Source of the DNA: Methylococcaceae bacterium
Lineage (GTDB): Bacteria; Pseudomonadota; Gammaproteobacteria; Methylococcales; Methylomonadaceae
Reading direction: 5' to 3'
Length of the DNA: 10,171 nt
NCBI GenBank assembly: GCA_947484105.1
Contig: CANKON010000029.1
Span: 1-10,171, forward strand
The position numbers were made by a program, and so were the translations under genes. Below, piece by piece: positions 6,588-10,171 of the stretch. Each line of letters opens with the position of its first letter. The first letter of the stretch is position 1. The notes below the pieces were generated by a model. That model saw only the letters and a program-made list of their open reading frames with translations, was not told the origin of the DNA and ran no database searches.

Positions 6588-7976
6588 TCAATTTTCTTGA
6601 AAACGCTTTAAAACTTGAAATATCGCTGCCGCTTTATCGAAACTTTCTTGATATTCATCGTCAACGTTTGAATCGTTCACAATGCCACCACCTGCCCAAA
6701 ATTGAATTTTTCCACGCGATTCAATCAGTGTGCGAATCACGATATTTGTATCCATATTGCCATCAAAACCAATATAACCAATCGCGCCACAATACACACC
6801 ACGTCGATTCGGTTCTATTTCTTCAATAATTTCCATGGCGCGAATTTTTGGTGCGCCTGTAATCGAACCGCCTGGAAAACAATTTTGCAATAAATCGAGC
6901 GCATGTTGATTGGGTTTTAATTCACCCGTTACAGTGCTAACTAAATGATGAACGGTCGTATAACTTTCGATTTCAAATAACTTCGGCACGCGCACATTTT
7001 GGCAAACTTTGCTGATGTCGTTGCGTAACAAATCGACAATCATCACGTTTTCTGCGCGGTCTTTTGGATTGTTAATTAAATCGTGAAGTTGTGCGGCGTT
7101 TTCGATGTCGTTCGATTTTCGCGGACGGGTGCCTTTAATCGGTTTGGTTTCGACGTGTCCATTTTTTAGTTTTAAAAATCGTTCAGGCGACGAACTCAAA
7201 ACTTTCACGTCAGGGAAATTCAAATACGCGCTAAAGGGTGCAGCGTTGATTTCACGTAATGCTTCGTAGGTTTGCCAAGTATTGCCTTCGCAATTTGCTG
7301 AAAAACGTTGCGTTAAATTGACTTGATAACAATCGCCTTCTTTCAAATACTGTTTAATTTTTTGAAATGCTTGAGCATAAGTTTGCTGTGAATAATCGGC
7401 TTTGATTTCGCTTGTTACGGCAAAATCGGTTTCATTATCGACCGTTTGTACGCCTGCTAAAAAATCACAGATTTCGTCTAATTTCGCATCACTTTCGTCG
7501 TAACAAATGATAAAACTTTGTTTAATTTCATGGTCAATCACCACCGCCCAGTCATAAATTCCCACCGTCATTTCAGAAATAGATTCAGGATTTTCAGCAA
7601 GATTGGGTAAATGTTCTAAACATCGCGCCAAATCGTAAGAAAAATAGCCAACTGCGCCACCGACAAATGGCAAATCAAAATGCGCGATATTGCTTGAATC
7701 AAACATTTTTGCATAACGATTTAATTCACTTTTAAGCAATTCAAACGGATTTTCATTCGATACAATCACATCATTTTTCGTGGTAATCGTGGTATTTTCG
7801 CCGCGCGTTTCCAACGTACAAACAGGATTTCCCGAAATAATATCGTAACGCCCTTGTTTGCTACGCGGATGACCGCTGTCTAAAAATACCGCCCACTCTT
7901 TTGCCGCGAACCAATTGACGATTTCCGCGCTGTCTTCAACATAAAAAGTGGAATAAATAACCGCTCGTGATGTCAT
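6588..7976 (-). CDS. pabB: Aminodeoxychorismate synthase component I (PabB)
   Basis: PabB converts chorismate and ammonia to 4-amino-4-deoxychorismate, the precursor of p-aminobenzoate for folate and, in methylotrophs, for H4MPT-type pterins. The 462 residues match the family (about 450). The distinguishing motif is PIKGTRPR (279-286): lysine K281 is the nucleophile position typical of PabB, whereas anthranilate synthase TrpE has alanine (PIAGTRPR). Other chorismate-domain motifs are GDCYQVNLTQRF (214-225), SSSPERFL (261-268), VDLLRNDI (314-321), FPGGSITGAPKIRAMEIIE (367-385) and the C-terminal AGGGIV (428-433) followed by DEYQE (440-444). The N-terminal TrpE/PabB domain is present. The glutaminase partner PabA is not in the window. 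The ATG at 7974-7976 lies 3 nt after the stop of the beta-propeller gene, so the gene is the last of the mxaD operon. Confidence 0.95.
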   Translation of the reverse strand: MTSRAVIYSTFYVEDSAEIVNWFAAKEWAVFLDSGHPRSKQGRYDIISGNPVCTLETRGENTTITTKNDVIVSNENPFELLKSELNRYAKMFDSSNIAHFDLPFVGGAVGYFSYDLARCLEHLPNLAENPESISEMTVGIYDWAVVIDHEIKQSFIICYDESDAKLDEICDFLAGVQTVDNETDFAVTSEIKADYSQQTYAQAFQKIKQYLKEGDCYQVNLTQRFSANCEGNTWQTYEALREINAAPFSAYLNFPDVKVLSSSPERFLKLKNGHVETKPIKGTRPRKSNDIENAAQLHDLINNPKDRAENVMIVDLLRNDISKVCQNVRVPKLFEIESYTTVHHLVSTVTGELKPNQHALDLLQNCFPGGSITGAPKIRAMEIIEEIEPNRRGVYCGAIGYIGFDGNMDTNIVIRTLIESRGKIQFWAGGGIVNDSNVDDEYQESFDKAAAIFQVLKRFQEN

Positions 7977-7979
7977 AAC

Positions 7980-8939
7980 TTAGCGACTGAAAAATTGACC
8001 AAAAGCGCGACTACCTGAGCCAGTTTTGATGGTTTGCATGACTTCGAGCGTGTTTGAATTGATAACTGAAACAGTGTTGTCGAACCAATTTGCGACGTAG
8101 ACGTGAATATCGTCAGAATGCGTAGAAATGCCTTCGGGTTTATCGCCGACCGTGATTTCTTTGATGACTTTTAAGGTGTGGGTGTCTATGACGGAAACGT
8201 TGCCATCTTCTTGATTTGTAACAAAGGCAAGGGAATCATTTTTTGCTAACGCGACGGTATAAGGCAATTTATTCACTTTAACTGTTGCGATTAAGTGCAT
8301 CGTTTTGGTGTCTAAAATACTTACGTCATCGCTTTGCACATTTGCGCTGTAAAGACGTTCATTTTTGGAATCTAACGTTATGCCAAATGGGTGTTTTCCA
8401 ACGGGCGTTACGTTTTTGGTTTTTAAGGTTTTCAAATCAATTTGTGATACCGAATTGCTCATGCGATTTGCGACGTACAAAAAGCGATTATCCGAACTCA
8501 CAATCAATCCAGAAGGTGATTTTTCAACGCCTAACGTGGTGATAATTTCTAAGGTTTTGGTATCAATGACGCTGACTTTATTTTCGTACCAATCGGCAAC
8601 AAATAAACGTAAGTTATCAGGTGAAACCGCAATTCCTAAAGCACCTTCAGTTAATTTAATTGTTGTAATAACGGCATTTTTTTTTGTATCAATCACTGCA
8701 ACGCTTTTTGCATCAGGCGTTGAAATATAAACACGTTCACCATTTGGCGCAACAGCAACGCCTGCGGGTTTTCCCGAAACAGAAATCGTATTTTCAACCG
8801 TATTTGTTTTGGGATTCACAACCGAAACGCTGTCGCCTAATTGATTGGTAATGTAGGCGAGTGGCGCGGCTTGCGTGGGAGCAGATAAAAAAACGGCAGC
8901 GACTCCCATCGCTACCGTCCATTTTGAAATGTTTAACAC
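7980..8939 (-). CDS. Secreted seven-bladed YVTN-type beta-propeller protein
   Basis: This 319-residue protein starts with a signal peptide (1-~24: K6, a hydrophobic core VAMGVAAVFL, then PTQA before AP), so it should be periplasmic. The rest is seven repeats of about 42 residues beginning near 28, 71, 113, 155, 197, 240 and 281. Each has the pattern hYVAN..(D/N)(S/T)VSVIDT(K)T..V...I.VG..P.G(I/V)A....., the hallmark of YVTN/YncE-like propellers. Blades 3 and 7 carry matching (D/N)W(Y/F)(E/D)N segments (115-120 and 283-288). I see no cysteines or haem motif, so it is not itself a cytochrome. The start is GTG at 8937-8939, immediately after the mxaD stop; the next ATG (codon 11) would spoil the signal peptide. 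Its function is unknown. The context after mxaD suggests a role in methanol oxidation or PQQ-enzyme assembly, which is inference. Confidence 0.9.
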   Translation of the reverse strand: MLNISKWTVAMGVAAVFLSAPTQAAPLAYITNQLGDSVSVVNPKTNTVENTISVSGKPAGVAVAPNGERVYISTPDAKSVAVIDTKKNAVITTIKLTEGALGIAVSPDNLRLFVADWYENKVSVIDTKTLEIITTLGVEKSPSGLIVSSDNRFLYVANRMSNSVSQIDLKTLKTKNVTPVGKHPFGITLDSKNERLYSANVQSDDVSILDTKTMHLIATVKVNKLPYTVALAKNDSLAFVTNQEDGNVSVIDTHTLKVIKEITVGDKPEGISTHSDDIHVYVANWFDNTVSVINSNTLEVMQTIKTGSGSRAFGQFFSR

Positions 8940-9503
8940 TTACTTTTCAGCCAATGCTTTTAAATTTGCCAAGCCTTCTTTTAATACATTGCCAACAGCT
9001 GTATTTGCAGCTTCTTCGTTCATTTCAGCAGGTGGATTGTTGTTCATGTAAGCGCGGTAATAGCCAGTTTTCCAAGAAACCACTGATGAACCGCCTTTGT
9101 CTTCTACTTTGATACTTGCTGCATAGTTATCAACGGGGAAAACGGGGACTTTTTCTTCAACGCCAGAATGTACGATGGTGTGCGTCGTGCTGATGTCGGT
9201 GATTTTATAATCGTAAGACATTTTTTCAGCATCGTATTTTTTCAATTCTTCAACAATCGTGCCGCCATTTTTCAACGTCAATGTGCGTGATGCGCCTTTT
9301 TCATTGCCACCTGTTGCGGTTACGCCTTTGATTGCTGGCAACCACGACAAGTCATTGTATTCTTTAATGATGTTCCAAACTTTTGCCGCAGGTGCATTGA
9401 TGGTGATGTCTTGTTCTAATTTTTGACGAACAGGTCCGTGTGCGCTAGCAACAGACGTGAACATAAATGCGCCCAGTGACAACAAAAGAGTTAATTTGTT
9501 CAT
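8940..9503 (-). CDS. mxaD: MxaD-like periplasmic SRPBCC-fold protein of methanol oxidation
   Basis: MxaD is a small periplasmic protein reported to help methanol dehydrogenase interact with its electron acceptor cytochrome cL. This 187-residue protein has a clear signal peptide (MNKLTLLLSLGAFMFTSVASA, cleavage predicted after A21, mature start HGPVRQKLEQ). It is followed by an SRPBCC/polyketide-cyclase-like domain: ITINAPAAKVWNIIKEYNDLSWLPAI (33-58), LTLKNGGTIVEEL (75-87), SYDYKI (96-101), VVSWKTGYYRAYM (141-153) and a long C-terminal helix (NTAVGNVLKEGLANLKALAEK). The early AHGP and the INAPA..VW.I.K.. pattern are those of MxaD as I recall it. TAGGAAAA lies nine bases before the ATG. It heads the operon with the beta-propeller and pabB. 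No mxaF, mxaG or xoxF is in the window, so the symbol rests on family likeness and could be a paralogue. Confidence 0.82.
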   Translation of the reverse strand: MNKLTLLLSLGAFMFTSVASAHGPVRQKLEQDITINAPAAKVWNIIKEYNDLSWLPAIKGVTATGGNEKGASRTLTLKNGGTIVEELKKYDAEKMSYDYKITDISTTHTIVHSGVEEKVPVFPVDNYAASIKVEDKGGSSVVSWKTGYYRAYMNNNPPAEMNEEAANTAVGNVLKEGLANLKALAEK

Positions 9504-9512
9504 TACAGATTT

Positions 9513-9516
9513 TCCT
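9513..9516 (-). promoter_or_regulatory. Ribosome binding site of mxaD
   Basis: The minus strand reads AGGA within TTTTAGGAAAA, nine bases before ATG 9501-9503. It supports the start codon that gives a standard signal peptide. Confidence 0.65.
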
Positions 9517-9545
9517 AAAAGTGAGTTTGTGAAAATTACGGGTTA

Positions 9546-9551
9546 ATTATA
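9546..9551 (-). promoter_or_regulatory. Candidate -10 element of the mxaD operon
   Basis: The minus strand carries a perfect TATAAT 42 bases before the mxaD start, just after the bioC stop. A transcript would start near 9539 with a leader of about 35 bases. No good -35 box is found at 16-18 bases spacing, so the promoter may need an activator or may be chance in AT-rich sequence. No terminator hairpin is seen after bioC, so read-through into mxaD is also possible. Confidence 0.4.
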
Positions 9552-9559
9552 TGCGAATT

Positions 9560-10171
9560 TTAGCGTCGCGCCACGATACAAATCACGTCAAACGTTGCCA
9601 CAATTTCACCTGATTCGTTGTGTGGATAATTTTTCATCATCGTTTGCAATGATTTTCTGGAGGTTAAATTTTTGCAACGTTGTGAATTCACATTGTGTGC
9701 GCCGATGTGTTTTAACTCACGCATTAAATCCAAAACCGAATCGTAACGTGAAATATAAGACTTATTTTGGATTTCGATATTTACAAACCCTGATTTTTTT
9801 AATGCCGATTGCAATTGTGACGCGGTGTAAAAATCATTAACGTGAGCAAAATCATCAACATTTTTCCACGCCGTCTTTAATTCATGCAACGTTCTTGAAC
9901 CAAATGTACTGAAAATTAACGCGCCATTTCGTTTTAAAACGCGGTGAATTTCGTTTAACGCCTTATCAATCGGCAAACACCATTGCAAGGCAACATTTGA
10001 AAAAACCGTGTCGATGCTTTCAGTTGAAAAGGGTAGTTTTTCGGCATCCGCGCAAACGTAATTGACTGAATGATGCAATTTTTCACGAGTGGTTTGTAAC
10101 ATGGGTAATGCTAAATCTAACGCAATCAAATTTTCACAATACGGCAATAATGCTTGCGTTAAAAAACCTGT
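9560..10171 (-). CDS. bioC: Malonyl-[ACP] O-methyltransferase BioC, partial (5' end outside window)
   Basis: BioC methylates the free carboxyl of malonyl-ACP with SAM, which lets the fatty-acid machinery build the pimeloyl chain of biotin. The frame stays open to the window edge; the first visible residues TGFLTQAL are the end of the SAM-binding glycine loop (GxGTG), so the TTG at 10145-10147 is internal and not the start. Visible motifs are LIALDLALPML (acidic residue for the SAM ribose), CADAEKLPFSTESIDTVFSN, ALQWC, EIHRVLKRNGALIFSTFG and the BioC-specific LMRELKHIGAHNVNSQR. About 203 residues are present of a usual 250-290. The end at TAA 9560-9562 is complete. BioH or other bio genes are probably upstream beyond the window, which is inference from common bio operons. 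Confidence 0.93.
   Translation of the reverse strand, partial: TGFLTQALLPYCENLIALDLALPMLQTTREKLHHSVNYVCADAEKLPFSTESIDTVFSNVALQWCLPIDKALNEIHRVLKRNGALIFSTFGSRTLHELKTAWKNVDDFAHVNDFYTASQLQSALKKSGFVNIEIQNKSYISRYDSVLDLMRELKHIGAHNVNSQRCKNLTSRKSLQTMMKNYPHNESGEIVATFDVICIVARR

Noticed and set aside
8285..8730. + strand ORFs of 85 and 121 codons opposite the beta-propeller gene
   Set aside because: The repetitive YVTN coding sequence keeps the opposite frames open; no domain or ribosome binding site supports them.
10145..10147. TTG as the start of bioC
   Set aside because: The frame remains open upstream and codes for TGFLTQAL, the end of the SAM-binding loop, so this codon is internal.
1..10171. CRISPR arrays, insertion sequences, tRNA/rRNA genes, prophage or plasmid origin
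   Set aside because: No direct-repeat arrays, transposase motifs, terminal inverted repeats or RNA-gene structures were seen; gaps between genes are at most about 100 bp.

Overview
The window looks like chromosome of a methylotrophic proteobacterium, most likely a low-GC gammaproteobacterial methanotroph or methylotroph (Methylococcales-like). Base composition is AT-rich by eye. The best lineage evidence is the gene content: the C-terminus of formaldehyde-activating enzyme (Fae), a HisA-like protein of the type found in organisms with tetrahydromethanopterin (H4MPT) C1 metabolism, and an MxaD-like periplasmic protein of methanol oxidation. The rest is housekeeping and cofactor metabolism. I see no phage, transposon, CRISPR, tRNA or rRNA.

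Layout. (1) 1-210: 3' end of fae on the + strand. (2) 247-279: a symmetrical hairpin with A- and T-tracts that can terminate both fae and the convergent operon. (3) 3093-282, minus strand: a tightly packed operon in the order PilZ protein, birA, coaX, hisA-like gene, with overlaps of 11, 4 and 11 bp. (4) 3115-3147: a strong hairpin terminator after zwf, only about 20 bp before the PilZ gene. (5) 4623-3160: zwf (glucose-6-phosphate dehydrogenase). (6) 5858-4725: hemW, with a TTG start. (7) 5915-6583, + strand: an OmpR-family response regulator, divergent from hemW and convergent with pabB across a 4-nt gap; no histidine kinase is visible. (8) 9503-6588, minus strand: mxaD-like, seven-bladed YVTN beta-propeller and pabB, almost certainly one operon (0-nt and 3-nt gaps). 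(9) 10171-9560: bioC, cut by the window end.

How the genes fit together. Fae condenses formaldehyde with H4MPT in the cytoplasm, while MxaD acts in the periplasm where methanol dehydrogenase makes that formaldehyde. PabB supplies the p-aminobenzoate precursor used for folate and, in methylotrophs, for H4MPT-type cofactors. Zwf opens the oxidative pentose-phosphate or dissimilatory RuMP branch. BioC and BirA belong to biotin synthesis and attachment, CoaX to CoA synthesis and HemW to haem handling.

Most of the window is ordinary. The parts least explained by known biology are the beta-propeller between mxaD and pabB, the HisA-like protein of unknown reaction at the end of the coaX operon, the PilZ protein with widely separated c-di-GMP motifs, and possible RNA structures flanking zwf.
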